Positions 30,090-43,099 of a stretch of 64,000 nt of DNA are shown one piece after another. The DNA comes from Cepaea nemoralis (taxonomy: Eukaryota; Mollusca; Gastropoda; Stylommatophora; Helicidae). A program made the position numbers and the translations under genes. The notes under the pieces are model-generated. The model was not told where the DNA came from. It saw only the letters and a program-made list of their open reading frames with translations, and searched no databases. The DNA is taken from NCBI GenBank assembly GCA_014155875.1, contig JACEFZ010018307.1, forward strand, positions 957,001 through 1,021,000, written 5' to 3'. Each line of letters starts with the position of its first letter. Positions within the stretch are counted from its first letter, which is position 1.

Positions 30090-31440
30090 TCATGTGCCAT
30101 GCCGATAAGCGTGGGCGGTCATATTTTGCCATCTCACTCGATCACCAGAGTCGTTGATCAGCTCCGTGTTTCTGTCTCGACTATGCCACGTGGCCATGCC
30201 ATCCAGGTATTTAATTCTTGGTCTTCCTTTTCGTCTCCTCCCTTCGATCTTGCCAGTTGCCACCAAGTTCTCCAATTCATTTCTTCTCATAACATGCCCA
30301 AAAATGTTGACTGTTACGTCTAATGTCTCTAATCAGTTTACGAACTTTATTTGTTTCTTGTAGGACTTGTTCATTGGTTTTTCTGTCTGTCCATGATGTT
30401 CTTTGCATTTTCCTCAGAAACCACATTTCTACTGCCATCAGATGTTTTTCAGCTTCTCAGCTCATTGTCCACGCTTCACATCCATACAAAAGTATAGGTT
30501 CTATGTAGCACTTCAACACTCTTTTTCTCTTTTCAACTGATATCCTTTTATTGGTCAGTATGTTATCATCTTGCAAAAGGCTATCTTCGCCATGGCGATT
30601 CTTGTTCTAATCTCTTCAAGGCATCTCCCATCAGATGTTATTACTGTTCCGAGATAGCAGTACCGATTCACTTGTTTAAGAATATGTCCATTTACTTGTA
30701 TATTACATTGTGGTATTTCTTCCTTCCTAGTGACGACCGTAATCTGTGTCATCTTACAATTCAATTCTAACCCTAGTTGTTCACTGTGTGCAACAACCGC
30801 ATCTACTAAATTGTGCAGGTCCCGTTCATTGTCTGCAATCAAGACTCTATCATCTGCACATCTAATGTTATTGATACATCGTCCCTCAATGTTGATTCCT
30901 GCCATATCTTCTAGATTTCTGAAAATATTTTCACTATACAGGAAAAAAAGATCTGGAGACATTACACATCCCTGTCTCACACCTCTCTTAATAGGCTGAT
31001 ATTGACCTACTTCATTATCAATTTTTCATAGCAGCTTGTTGTTTCCAATATATGTATTTTACAAGTCTAAGGTCGTTTCCATCAATTTGTAGATCTTCAA
31101 GCATCTTTATCATGTCGACATGTCTCACTTTATCGATAGCCTTTGTGTAGTCAATAAAGCAGAGGTGTAGATCTTTGTTTACTTCTATAGAACGTACAAT
31201 TACTGTTCACAGTATGTACACAGCATTTACTGTACTATTGCCTTCTACAAACCCACGTTGTTCCTCTCCTATTTCAGGTTGTATTTTCTTCCTAACTCTT
31301 TGCATGATAATTCTTAGCAAAATCTTCGTGATGTGACTCATTATACTAATTGTTCGATGTTGATCACATTTCAAGGCTCATGATTTCATTTCCGGTAAGT
31401 ATGGCTTTTAATTTTTATGTTGTCAAGTGCGTCCTCTAGT
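30090..31440 (-). mobile_element. RTE-like LINE, ORF2 3' two-thirds
   Basis: Minus-strand frames contain RQGCVMSPDLFFLYSE, NNIRCADDRVLIADNERDL and HSEQLGLELN, then YCYLGTVITSDGRCLEEIRT, and GKIEGRRRKGRPRIKYLDGM near the 3' end. The catalytic YADD is changed (CADD with a following R), and frameshifts separate the blocks, so it is inactive. It is related to the copy at 46.6-47.8 kb, which keeps YADD. Confidence 0.85.
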
Positions 31441-31459
31441 CTGTTCTTCTTTCTTCTAT

Positions 31460-31575
31460 GCTATGGGCGCCAAACAACGCTTGTAAAACAGCGTGTAGGA
31501 GAAACTAAAGCCAGAAAAACAGCGTGTAGGAGAAACTACAGCTAGAAAAACACCGTGTAGGAGAAACTACAACTC
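31460..31575. repeat. Three-copy tandem repeat CAGCGTGTAGGAGAAACTA
   Basis: CAGCGTGTAGGAGAAACTAAAGCC, CAGCGTGTAGGAGAAACTAC and CACCGTGTAGGAGAAACTAC recur about every 37 bp at the 5' truncation edge of the RTE-like LINE. Confidence 0.85.
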
Positions 31576-31954
31576 GAAAAAAAAAAATCTAGCTGGCTGA
31601 TATAGATTTCTGATGATGGAAGAGGTTTTAAAAATGGCGGGTGTTGTGTTCTGATTGCAAAAAAAAATCATGGCAGACTTGGTAAGAACCATCAGACATT
31701 CATGTATTGATTCATCCATGTGCTCACTGGCGCGTGATTTTATTCATTCTTTACTACAGTGCCTGTTACAAGAGCCTGTGGAAGTAATTTGCTATCGACA
31801 AAAGCAATTATCATTGTGATGAGAAGAAAGCATAGCAGGCCAGTTGAAATCATTAAAAAGAGATTGCGGATCTCTTGACATCACCAGGGGAACATAATTC
31901 AACACTTCGATTTAAGTACAGTCAGAACTGAATCCATTTGCACGCCTTCGTGCA

Positions 31955-32140
31955 TTATGGTATACGGTGTTGGTACAGACCAACTCTAAATGTGACACTG
32001 GGCGCCATTACTTCCATGAAACTTCCTGGTACTAATTTTAGCCTGAACGAACTGGGAGTCTGTGTCAATGTCGGCTTCGACTGGATGTCGAGAGCACGAA
32101 CACCGGGTCTAGTGAGTGTGCTAGCCACTGTGCCACAGCG
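31955..32140 (-). repeat. SINE family C, minus copy
   Basis: Minus strand: GGCACAGTGGCTAGCACACT head, TAGTACCAGGAAGTTTCATG, GAAGTAATGGCGCCCAGTGT body. Same order of blocks as 27066 and 53430. Confidence 0.65.
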
Positions 32141-32289
32141 GATCCCTTTCTTTAGAGTATTCATGGTTAAACATTGTTAAACTTCATCTGTTCTTTCACT
32201 GTTAAACCTCTCCACCGAATCATTCTGGTAAAGTATGCCATTCGCCGGATAATTGACCAGTTACAACACGTGACCGGGGAGCTAATCTG

Positions 32290-32520
32290 CCTTGAATAAA
32301 CGAGGTAACCACTCCATATTACGGGCGATCACAGTGGTCATGTGTTTGAATCCCCCCCCCCCCCACCTCCCCCACCCAACCCCACAGGATGGGGGTTTAT
32401 ATGAAACTGACCAGGGCTTTCAGGACGATCCATCCCAACGTGGGTGCCGGGAAACGTTTCGGGGAAGTAAAGGCGGCGGGTGTGATATTGGTAACACCAC
32501 CCACAGACTGCCTACTGTTC
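32290..32520 (+). repeat. SINE family C, plus copy with C-run
   Basis: Degraded head with GTGTTTGAATCCCC, then a C-run as in the 27-kb copy, CCAGGGCTTTCAGGACGATC, GTGGGTGCCGGGAAACG and GGGGAAGTAAAGGCGGCGGG. Confidence 0.7.
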
Positions 32521-33059
32521 TATAAGAATACGCGATTAGCACCATATACCCAACACGGAGTTGGAAAGGGTTCTTGACTTGACTGTTTATGGCGATCTGG
32601 GTGTCCTGATTTGCATATAGTGTTCCAGCATCTTTGAAGAAGATTACAGAAGTAACAGCTGCAGCAGGATATAACAGAACACGAAAACAGGGACGTGTGA
32701 CTGCTGCAAGAATGTGACAGAGAGAATATACACAGACATAGTGTGCATACCACACAACGAACTCCAATACGGATAATAAACTCAATCAGACATACAGACA
32801 GACAGATACACAAAAGCACAACACACACACACACACATGCATCCTTTACACAGATACTCACCCAGTCATATAACCACATATTCACACACCCACACATACC
32901 CCCGCACACACCAGCTCACAATCAATCACAAACACGCTAACACTCATTTAATCATTCATAACACTCCCCTCCCCACCCCCCATCTCTCAGACCCTGCTCA
33001 TGACATCAGCGCAGTTCCCTGTCAACGTCGCAAACTCGCCGGCTACAGACAGAAATAGT

Positions 33060-33141
<82 letters not shown>

Positions 33142-33190
33142 ATGTGTGTGTGTGTGTGTGCGCGCTCGAGCGTGTGTGTGTGTGTATGTC
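33060..33190. repeat. (TA)n followed by (TG)n microsatellite
   Basis: A pure TA tract at about 33060-33137 leads into a TG-rich tract to about 33190. Confidence 0.97.
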
Positions 33191-33315
33191 TATGTTTTCG
33201 TGATAATAGAATCCCCGTGGATTATGTTACGTCTGCTTGTATAAATTCCCGCGATAGGCATATTTAAATGGCGGGTTGTGTCTATTTTCATATTCGTATT
33301 CACTGAACACCGCAG

Positions 33316-33550
33316 GCTTCGTGGCTTAGATGTTATGACTTTTCTCCGTAATCTCGTATACTCTCGTCGGTAACGTGATGACGGTGAAAATCAGCAAGTG
33401 GTTCGAATCGCATCTGTAACTTACGGGGTATGTGAGCCGGCCGCTCAGAAAGCAATGGCAAACTACTGAACGTAATCTTGCCAAGAAATCAACATACAGC
33501 TGAAAGATGCTGGTGTTGACAGCGATGTCCTGTAAAGGATATGCAAAAAA
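33316..33550 (+). repeat. SINE family A, best-preserved copy
   Basis: A-box-like GTGGCTTAGATG, B-box GTGGTTCGAATCGC, then GCAATGGCAAACTACTGAAC, TAATCTTGCCAAGAAATCAA, GCTGGTGTTGACAGCGATG and TCCTGTAAAGGATATGC. It serves as the reference for the other copies. Confidence 0.85.
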
Positions 33551-33959
33551 AAATACACTGAACACTGATCTTCCTCTAGGGAGAGGAGAGAGGAAGCCTT
33601 GGGCTCATGTTTCACAAGACCTCATGTCACCAATAAGATGCCGACATAAGATAATTGGATGTTTACATGTACACATAATTAATCCATCTAGGTGTTTGGT
33701 AACGTGTGCATTTGTTATGTATATGTAAACTTTCCTAATATGTTGATAATGTATGCTTATATTGCTTCTATGTCTTCTATGAACATTTCTTCATGTTATT
33801 AGAATGTCCGGGAATGTTCCAGCCACATAGGTCGCCATAATTGTACGTGTAGTTTTTGTTTGCTTAACGAAGGTCATCAAGACTCACGTGCTTCACCCCA
33901 CCCACTGCTCTGAAAGGTTGGCTGCCTAGTGGGGTGGTTGGGGGTGTCAAGCATGTCTC

Positions 33960-34082
33960 GGCAATTCACATCAATGGTGAGAGGGAGAGGGACGGCGAGA
34001 GAAATGGAAAGATAGAGGAAGAGAGAAGAGTGGGCTGGGGGGGGGGGGGTGTACTCAGCAATATAGAGATAGAGAGTGAGAT

Positions 34083-34134
<52 letters not shown>

Positions 34135-34370
34135 GAGAGGGAGATAGTGATTAAAAGAGAGAGCGACAGAGGGGAAACAGAGAGGGCGGGAGAGACAGGA
34201 GCGATATAGAGGGAGAGAGTGGAAGGGAGCGAGTGCAATACAGAGAAAAAGTGAGAGTGAGAGAAAACAGAGAGCTAGGGGAGCGACAGGAAAAGAAACA
34301 GAAAGGAATAGAGAAAGAAAGAGGGGGAAATGGAGAGAGAGAGAATGGGAATGGAGAGAGAGATAATACT
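33960..34370. repeat. Purine-rich tract with (GA)n core
   Basis: A pure AG run at about 34086-34131 lies in a 400-bp GA-rich stretch. Open frames on both strands here reflect composition only. Confidence 0.95.
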
Positions 34371-34539
34371 TAACATCCGAGTTATTTAAAATAAACATTG
34401 CTAGGAGACATGTACACCTATGGGTAGAAAAAGAAAGCCCAAATGCAGCTCTCATCTTCCCTCTTCCGTTTACATTCACAAACGGCAATGTCCGTCAGTG
34501 CAAATTATAATCAACCCATACTGACAATATAGGTTGTCT

Positions 34540-35275
34540 TGTCTCTTCCAGTTTACAACATGTTCATGTGACAATATATTTTCACTTGACCCTTCCAGCT
34601 TACAGCATGTTCAGGTGACAATATATTTTGACTTGACGCTTACAACATGTTCAGGTGACAATATATTTTGACTTGTCCCTTCCAGCTTACAGCATGTTCA
34701 GGTGACAATATATTTTGACTTGACGCTTACAGCATGTTCAGGTGACATATATTTTGACTTGTCCCTTCCAGCTTACAGCATGTTCAGGTGACAATATATT
34801 TTGACTTGTCGCTTACAGCATGTTCAGGTGACAATATATTTCGACTTGACCCTTCTTGCTTACAGCATGTTCAGGTGACAATATATTTTGACTTGTCCCT
34901 TCCAAGCTAACAACATGTTCGGGTGTCAATATACTTTGACTTGTCCCTTCCAGCTTACAGCATGTTCAGGTGACAATATATTTTGACTTGTCCCTTCCAG
35001 CTTACAGCATGTTCAAGTGACAATATATTTTGACTTGTTCCTTCCAGCTTACAGCATGTTCAAGTGATAATATATTTTGACTTGACCCTTCCAGCTTACA
35101 GCATGTTCAAGTGACAATAGATTTTGACTTGACCCTTCTTGCTTACAGCATGTTCAGGTCATAATATATTTAGACTTGACCCTTCTTACTTACAGCATGT
35201 TCCGGTGTCAATATAGGTTATCTTGTCTCTTCAAGCATACAACATGTTCATGTGACAATATACGAGTAGTTTGAT
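34540..35275. repeat. 46-bp minisatellite (ACAGCATGTTCAGGTGACAA core)
   Basis: About 16 units of TTACAGCATGTTCAGGTGAC, AATATATTTTGACTTG and TCCCTTCCAG. Some units lack the last block, giving shorter periods. Confidence 0.93.
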
Positions 35276-35464
35276 TTGTCCCTTCATTGTTTCAGAGATT
35301 ATTGTGCTTGACAGAGATTATAATGTGAAGAAAAAGAAGGACAAAAACCAAAAATTGAGGGTAAAAATTGAGGAATTTAAGACAGTAAAGACACAAACTA
35401 CGGGTGTATACATCTTGAGAAGGTTAACAAACAAAGATGACTGAAATAAAACATATCATGTGTT

Positions 35465-35590
35465 CTTTATGGTTGTCACAAGATTATGACAGTTAGAAGT
35501 GGCCATGGTTGTGTCTAGAGGATGTCAGTGTGAATATTATGTCAGACTACTGCTCAACAACGATGAATCAATATAGAACACTAGACAACA
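35465..35590 (+). repeat. Dispersed repeat, copy 1
   Basis: GAAGTGGCCATGGTTGTGTC through CAACGATGAATCAATATAGA is shared with 36885-36990. It is not a tandem repeat; the element type is unknown. Confidence 0.6.
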
Positions 35591-36206
35591 GTGCGATGCC
35601 AACAACTCAAAAGTACTTAGCTGTTTTCGTGTCCGTAACAAGGTCTGATAGGATTGGACTGCATCAGATGATGGTGCTTTTGCTGGAACTATACGTCTTC
35701 AGGCATGTTTTTGGACTGACGACGACCATAACTTGTGAAAGCACAAGTGTTAAAGTTAATGTTTTTAGGCTCTGCTTTTGTCGTTCTCCCCTATAATCGG
35801 TGGTAAGACTGTACGACTGTCGGGCAAGTTAATGAAGATGCAGACGAAATGTCGGCACTCCTCTGAACAACGGCCCAAAATTATTTAGTGTTAAATGCAT
35901 CCCTTACAGGGCTTCATTAGCTTATATATTTAAAAAAAAAAAAAAAAAAATTACGAACTACGAACTAAAATATAAAACTGAGAAAATGGAAATATGTACC
36001 AATAATATTTTACAGTTATATGTAGAAATTCTGGCACAAAAGTTGTAAATACTGTCCGAAAACATGTTTTAAACTCTTGTATCGGTATATCCGCGGGAGG
36101 GGGGGATTATAATATCGGAACGAGCATTAAATATGTTGTCGATCACTTTCGGTTCAGTGTGTGGCGGACTGCTAGACCGATCGATGGATGCAATAAATGT
36201 TTGTGG

Positions 36207-36284
36207 ACCCGGAGGGCCCTCACTGTCGTCGGTACAACGAGATATGGATATACACTCCGACGACAGTGAGGGCATTCCGGGTGG
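36207..36284. repeat. Long perfect-stem hairpin
   Basis: GCCCTCACTGTCGTCGG (36216-36232) pairs with CCGACGACAGTGAGGGC (36257-36273) across a 24-base loop. The stem extends outward to about 28 bp with few mismatches (ACCCGGA on both sides). The class is unknown: small foldback, structured RNA or chance inverted duplication. Confidence 0.8.
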
Positions 36285-36884
36285 TGGTTTGTTGCCAGGT
36301 GACTGGATGATGATGAAACATGAACGTAGACATTTTACTAAACAATAAAACTCACAAAATTGCAGATTTCCTTTGTCTCTATGACATAGAATTCTCCACA
36401 GCTGTTCTAAAGTTTATATCCGGTAACCCAGTTGTCTGAAGCACACACGTCACAATGTCAACTTCCGCTGTGTAAAATCTTGACTCCCAAGGTCACCTCA
36501 GTCTCAGTACACCCTTGTACTCTAATCTTCTTGCGTGGTTCCCAGTAACATTCAGTACTGTTTTCCCCAACACCGCTGTAGTCTAGCTCAGCCAGTCACT
36601 GCACACGCAGAATTGTCTTCAAAACGCTCAGGACTCAGCTTTGTTCTCATAGTCTTTATTTCTTTGACATCCCTTATATGCTCACGCGGAACTGTTCCGG
36701 TGTGTTTTCTACCTGCGCTGGCCTACAGTTGTTCACGTTGACTCCATTAATTCTCTGACACTTTTGAAACAAGTCGTTTGCTAGCTGTGGCTATCTGGTT
36801 TTGACGCTTGAAAAGGATTCGTCGTGATGTTGTTTAGCTGTGATTTTGTCCAGGGTTCTCCAGTTACGACCCACAGATGATCTA

Positions 36885-36990
36885 CTTGTCACAAGGTCAT
36901 GATAGAAGTGGCTATAGTTGTGTCAAGAGGATGTAAGTGTGAGTATTGTGCCAGACGACTGCTCAGCAACGATGAATCAATAAAGAACAC
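36885..36990 (+). repeat. Dispersed repeat, copy 2
   Basis: Matches 35465-35590 with about a dozen differences; includes AATCAATAAAGAACACTAG. Confidence 0.6.
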
Positions 36991-37960
36991 TAGCCTGCGC
37001 ACATAATATTTTAATTTGAAACAAACTTGATGCTATAACACTCTTCAGGAACATTCAACAGTGAAATATATCTAGATTGCATATGCACAGGTCCAACACA
37101 CTCAGATTAGAATATAACACAGTAAGCTCCTGCGACCACACTATTGCCGCCTACTAGCCTCGCACAATACACTGTTCCGGACTCTTCTCCGTCGGTGAAT
37201 CTAACCACCTCCTCTGAGTCTCTTCTCTTTGGACTCAGCTTCCCTTACTGGTACAGAACTCAGAACTCCACTGTTTGGCTAAAACTCCCTCGATTAGCCT
37301 CAGACTGAATGCACTCGCTAAGTTTCCCTCACTTAGCCTCAGAATTCAACTTCACTGCCTGAAAACCACCAGGCGTAGTTGTCCCTAACTCCGCCACAAC
37401 TCAACTCTCCTAATTTGCCCAGACTTGTGTCTTTATTTCCTCTTCCTGAACTTCCCAGAGAAATGCCATTTAACCCCTGATCCCACTTATCTGTTCCCAT
37501 GAAAATTACATTTAGAGTTTTTTCTTTGTTTCTTCGTCGACTAGCACGATTAACATTCCCACCGGTGATTTTACTCTAGATAAGTACGTGTTATCCTAAC
37601 CCGGTGTATAGGGGCTTCCCCCATTAGCTGACAATTTATATTGATGTCTACGTGCCTTAACCACCACCTTATCTGGGATTACCCCAGTTTGTTGAAGATT
37701 GTGTTTACCCCTCCTGGCCTCATATCTGTATATTCTTCTCTGACCCAGTTAACCTTGATAGTATTATAACATTCTTAGCTAGTACATTCACCCCACTTAG
37801 GCGTAAAACACGCACGTTACAATGGCATATACTCAATAATTTGATCAGATGAAGCGTGAAGAAATAATTAGAATGTTTGACAATTTAAAAACTGATGGCA
37901 GAAATATAAACTGTCATTTGCTGCCAACATAGTACCTTGCGGTGTATGGCAGAGGGGTCT
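36991..37960. other. Unassigned pyrimidine-rich sequence
   Basis: CT-rich on the plus strand, with loosely repeated blocks such as TTAGCCTCAGA at about 37295 and 37335. No coding frame supported. Confidence 0.35.
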
Positions 37961-37974
37961 TTGAGCCTGAGGAA

Positions 37975-38135
37975 TTAAGGCCGCCTGGCTAGTGCAGTCG
38001 CCGCGAACTGTGCAGGTTAGAATTTTCTTTTTGTCCCCGACAGAAAAAAATCCCACACCTTACCGAGCGATCGAACCCGGGTCTCCCGAATGAGAGTCCG
38101 GTGTTCTAGCCACTCGGCCTGCCACTCCGAAATAT
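37975..38135 (-). repeat. tRNA-derived SINE (fourth type)
   Basis: The minus strand reads GTGGCAGGCCGAGTGGCTAG (A-box region), CCGGACTCTCATTCGGGAG (arm-like palindrome) and CCCGGGTTCGATCGCTCGG (B-box), a tRNA-like layout. It then runs into AAGGTGTGGGATTTTT and lacks a proper acceptor stem, so it is a SINE head and not a tRNA gene. Confidence 0.65.
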
Positions 38136-38154
38136 AAAAAAAAATTTATTAAAA

Positions 38155-38250
<96 letters not shown>
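38155..38250. repeat. (AC)n then (AT)n microsatellite
   Basis: ACAC tract to about 38175, then a pure AT tract to about 38247, directly downstream of the SINE tail. Confidence 0.95.
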
Positions 38251-38754
38251 GAAAATATAAAAACAATATAACAAATAAAAATAATAATGCAACAATAAAA
38301 ATTGATAACGTAATGGCAGCTTTTCAGCACGTTTAAAGGCTTTGGCAGGTGTGTTACCGGAACCTTTAAAAGACATAAGAATAGTAATACAGTAACAAGT
38401 TATGATTGTTGTGATAGGCAAACAATGTAGGTTGGGTTGTGGGTTGGCTATCCCTTTCTATAGAACATCTAATTTGCAAAATTCATCCAACCATATGCAA
38501 GGATGAGACCAAAAGAAAAACTCATCCAATCAAGATGAAATGAGGATGGTCTGGAAGAAGTGTGAAGTGATGCATAGGAAGCTGCAAGGACTGTGGATCG
38601 CTGACTTGCTTTCTTTTATCTAGGAGTATCTTCAGAACTAGTATCGGGAACGTTAGAACAAGTTAATGTGTTTCTGAAAATACACGTCATTGATGATTGC
38701 CGTTTTGGTGGCCTCCATGGTATACCGTTAGAATTAATGTGTTAATGTCGTTCT

Positions 38755-39000
38755 GAGACTACGATATATTATTTAATACCAACCTGCTGAATAGAATATT
38801 ATATCATCGTTTTATTTACAATATATTCTTCAACACCTTGCTGCCAAATAGACTGGTATATCATTGTTGCATTTACACTATACTTCAACACCAAGTTGCT
38901 GAATAGAAAGTTATATCCTTTTTATATTTACAAAATGTTCTTCAATGCGGTGCTGCTAAATAGAATGTTATATCATTGATGTATTGACAACCTGGTATAT
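38755..39000. repeat. About 62-bp degenerate tandem repeat
   Basis: Four diverged units with TGCTGAATAGAATATTATATC and ATTTACAATATATTCTTCAA blocks. Confidence 0.75.
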
Positions 39001-39004
39001 CATA

Positions 39005-39980
39005 TATACTTCCAAGAAAGAACCAGCAAATGGTGAAGCAGATTCATTGTTTCAACACCATCTTTAGATATCAAATATATGTGTTCACCATGAACTGGTT
39101 AGATAAAGTAATTCGTGCTATTTTAATGAAGTCGACAGAATGAATTCGTCTGCTGCCTGGGACACTGCAATAACCACTGACAGAAGCTGATGTATAGATC
39201 AGCCTGCTTCTTTAAATTAACCACGATACAGGAATGCAGTTGGGACGAACGTAACAATTGGTTTGGGTTTTGTTCATACAAGTATGTTGTTTTTGAAAAA
39301 CCATTTTGCCCGCTGAGTTCTCTTCTGTCCTTACTTTGAATTTCAGCATAAAGAAGCTTGTGCTCTGTCAGAAACGAACCGTTTTAATTTTTCTGCTGTG
39401 TGTCTTTTATTTTGCTCATGTTATTTAATTTTTTTTCTTTTAATATTTGCAATACATAATTCAGCGCATAAAATATTATTTTCGCCTTCTGATTTGTCCG
39501 TGTCAAGATTGGTGATAGTGTTTATTATTGTGCAATTTGTTGTGTGTTTTTCTTGGCTGTACATTTCATTGTTCCGCATTGAACTCTGTTGTACTATAAG
39601 CAAGAATTGTCACATCAGCGAATTAATATCTGCTTTTGGTGAATAGAAGACAAGAGTATGACATAATTTCGTCGTTAAAAGTTTATTGCCACAACTAATA
39701 TTTCCCTTTTATTTCTATTACCTATTATTATTTTTGGTAATATACATTATTGCCTCTGTTTGAATGATAAAAATTATAAACATACTTTCGTATACACTAT
39801 TTATTGTTTCAAAATTATAAACAGAATTTAATGTACACTATGTATTATTCACCGTTTCAGACAGAAATATAAATGATGATATTAGAACTGTCATAGGTAC
39901 AAATGTCTGCATTGTTTACATGAACACAACAAATACAGCGTCTCAGACATCGTATACGATTGAACCCCAATCAGCTAGCG
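39005..39980. other. Unassigned AT-rich sequence
   Basis: No supported gene or repeat. An 82-codon open frame near 39.4 kb is hydrophobic by T-rich composition only. Confidence 0.35.
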
Positions 39981-40189
39981 CAGTGTGCCCACAACCAATG
40001 ATGCGCTGACAATAGAGTTGGAGAAAGACCACGAATCAGATGGATAGACTATTCAACAGTACACCAGACAACCACAATACATCAGAGCCAGGAGACACTT
40101 GGATACTTGATGGAAAACGCCCCTTAAAACACATGATTAACGTCAAATGATCAAACTAATCGTCCTCATTTTGATAGATTTGGATGGAT

Positions 40190-40590
40190 AAAGGATAGTC
40201 AGGAGAGTGACTGTGTTGCTTCCTTTGCTTTGGACACGAGAAATCCAGGTTTCAAAATCAATTAATGCATCTCACGATATTGAATTTCGAAATTGTATAC
40301 GATTCTTCGTAAGTTCTATGTTAAGCCAATCCTGATGTACGGAAGCGAATGACGGACAATTAGCAAACAAGTGAACAATTATGTAGAAGCTGTTGAGATG
40401 TGGTTTTATGGAAGAATAGTGAGAACACCGTGGACGGATAGAAAGAGCAATGAATATATATTTAAAGAGGTTAATCCACAAAAATAACTGGTTACCCGTA
40501 TTAGAAGAGACATTGCATATTCTTTGGGCAAGTCATGAGAAGGGGAAAGCTGGAGTATGTCAACACAACAGGAAAGTTCGAGAAGAGGAG
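40190..40590 (+). mobile_element. RTE-like LINE ORF2 C-terminal remnant, plus
   Basis: Frames give VEAVEMWFYGRIVRTPWTDR and LMYGSE, as in the LINE copies at 47 kb (AEMWFLRKMQIPWTDR). Frameshifted and short. Confidence 0.7.
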
Positions 40591-40880
40591 AACGAACGAA
40601 TGAACGAACAAACTTTATTTTCAAAGGGTTAAGAATTTGGCACACAGGCCCGTCTAACATTCTGCCCTTCAATCACTCTCTTTCATACATTATTTCATGC
40701 ATACATCATTCAAGGCTAACAGAGAACAGCAACAATATAAAAGATATGCATTATAAAGGCATGGACAAATGCGAACATCAATACTACACGACTCAGTAAT
40801 ATTAGATAATGGTGTGACACTTGTATTAGCTATGTGGAATATACTGGACTATCAAAAGGGAACTGGCTGTTATATTAGCG

Positions 40881-40941
<61 letters not shown>

Positions 40942-40999
40942 TCTATTATTAAGGGTGAAGGTAATCCGTACTGAGATAGTGTTCGAATAATTTGCGATT

Positions 41000-42600
41000 A
41001 CATGTATAGGGTTTGGTGAGGTCTTTTATGTCTTGTGGAAAATTGTTCCACAGCTGAGCTGCAGAGTACGTTAAGCTTGTTTTGTAGAAGTCCCAGGCTT
41101 CTGAATGTGTAATATATTTAATCGTTTACTGTGTCTAGCATTATATTTAAACAATGGCCAAAGGTAATTTGGGGCATTCCGATGTAGGATTTTGTGAATT
41201 AGTTTGGTTTTATTGAAAAGCAGGCGTTTGGGGAGTGGTAGTACCGGAAGGCGTTTATGCAGGTTAGGATTGTCAGACAAACTTTTGCTATAAATTAAAC
41301 TCATGGCCTGTTTCTGGAGTGAGTAAAGTCGCTTGATGCTTGAATTAGAACAACCGTCCCAGATTGTAGAGCAGTAGTCAAAATGGGCTGTATGTGAGAA
41401 GTATAGACTATTTTCTTGTGTCCTTATCAAGGAAATTTTTAATTTTGGCGAGTTGGTGGACATTTTCGCTGTTTGTTTAATGAGCGCTTTATCGTGGGAA
41501 TTAAAGGTTAGGTTTATATCAATGAATAGGCCTAATTTTTTGTGCTCAAATACACTTTCCACTGGCATGTTATCGATGTGAAGTTGAAGTAATATGTGTG
41601 AATTTAGAGTCTGAAGTCTTTGTCTGGTTGTTAATAACATTGATTTTGTTTTAGTGATGTTAATTTGCATACGGTTTGCATAGCTCCAACTGACTACATT
41701 ATTTAATTCTTGTCGCAAAGACGACTCCAGTAAATTACAGTTTTCAGCGTTTGTATACACTGTACAGTCGTATACAAATAGATCGCAGGACGACGAAAGA
41801 TGCAAAGGTAGATCGTTAATATATATGGCAAATAATAGAGGGCCAAGAATAGAGCCTTGCGGTTCTCCAATATTGAAGGTAGTGGTTTGAGACAGGGATT
41901 TATTGTGAGAAACTATTTACTCTCTATTTGATAGAAAAGAAGTTATTAAAGTGACTACATTAGGGCCCATTTTCATTGTCTCTAGTTTTATAATTAAAAT
42001 AACATGATCTATCATATCAAATACTTTCATGAAATCAATAAACACAGTTCCACATAGACTGTTGTTGTTTATATTCTGGTGCCAATTTTCTATCAAGTTT
42101 GTTAGGGCCGTATGGCAAGAATATATTAGTCAAAATCCTGATTGACTGTCAACAATAAGCTTGGTGCGAACTAATACTGTAATGTTATTTTATGGATGTG
42201 TTTTTGTAGTGGTTTAGATAGTGAAGATAGTAGCGAAATGTGTCTGTAATTGTTAGGGAGAATATTGTCCAATTAACCAGATTTAAGAAGAGGGTACACT
42301 TTAGCGATTTTGAGAGCTGATGGAAAGTGGCCTTTGGTGAGACACTAATTATATACATACGTTAGTGATATACAGATCACTGACGCAGCACAACGGAGAA
42401 TCTGGTTGCTGATTCCATCTAACCCGGATGAGTTTGTGTTTTTTAGGTTACTGAGGTAAGTGAATACTTCAGTTATTGTCATTAGCGGTATGTCGGAAAG
42501 AATATCCCGGGAGAATCTATTCTCGCAAAACGATGACAATAAAGATAAGTTGCACGGAGAATTTGGTATTGAAGCCTTCAACTGGTCTATTTCAGTTTGA
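41000..42600 (-). pseudogene. LINE reverse transcriptase region
   Basis: The 42581-42345 frame gives the start of the RT (TITEVFTYLSNLKNTNSSGLDGISNQILR, the usual 'K...GLDGI' entry). The 41805-41071 frame holds the later part: LRQELNNVVSWSYANRMQIN, TKTKSMLLTTR and LGLFIDINLTFNSH, then FDYCSTIWDGC. Downstream frames include SAAQLWNNFPQDIK, a typical end of CR1/L2-like ORF2. Breaks between frames mean no intact polymerase. Confidence 0.8.
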
Positions 42601-43099
42601 AAAAAAAGTTGCTGAATTGGTCACATGTAATGTGATTTGATGGTAAAGAATTTGGGAAGTTGTACTTATTTGTCAAGGTGTTAATTGTCTGCCATATATC
42701 TTTACAATGTGTTTTATCCATTACTAAGTTCTTAAAGTAATTTTTCTTTTCCCTTCATATGGTATATTTAACTCTGTTTCTAAGAGTACGGTATGTGCTG
42801 AGATCCCGCTTTTATGTGCTTTATCTCTGTCTCTCATAATTTCAAGTATTTCCAGGGTAATCCAAGATTGTGTGACGTGATGTTTTACTCGAACGTCCTT
42901 GATTGGCACATGTCTATCAAACACATCAATACAGGTCTTCATCCAGAATTCCAGAGAATCATCCGGGCCAGGAAGCTGATAAAACTTGTCTAGGGGTGAA
43001 CTGAGCAAGTCCTGTAAAAATGCGTTTTGGTTGAAATTTTCGTAACTTCTATATTTTACACTTATGTTTTTATGTTTAGGAGTTTTAATTATTTATTTA

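Noticed and set aside
30090..30323. Host protein-coding exons in the 30-kb region
   Set aside because: The frames are sense or antisense parts of an RTE-like LINE, as the 47-kb copy shows.
33877..34488. 203-codon Ser/Leu-rich frame
   Set aside because: It is the complement of a GA-rich microsatellite region; composition explains the open frame.
35465..36990. LTR pair of a retrotransposon
   Set aside because: Only about 105-125 bp are shared, with no TG...CA ends, primer-binding site or gag/pol frame between them.
37975..38135. tRNA gene on the minus strand
   Set aside because: A- and B-box-like sequences and an anticodon-arm-like palindrome are present, but no closed acceptor stem; the sequence continues as a SINE body.
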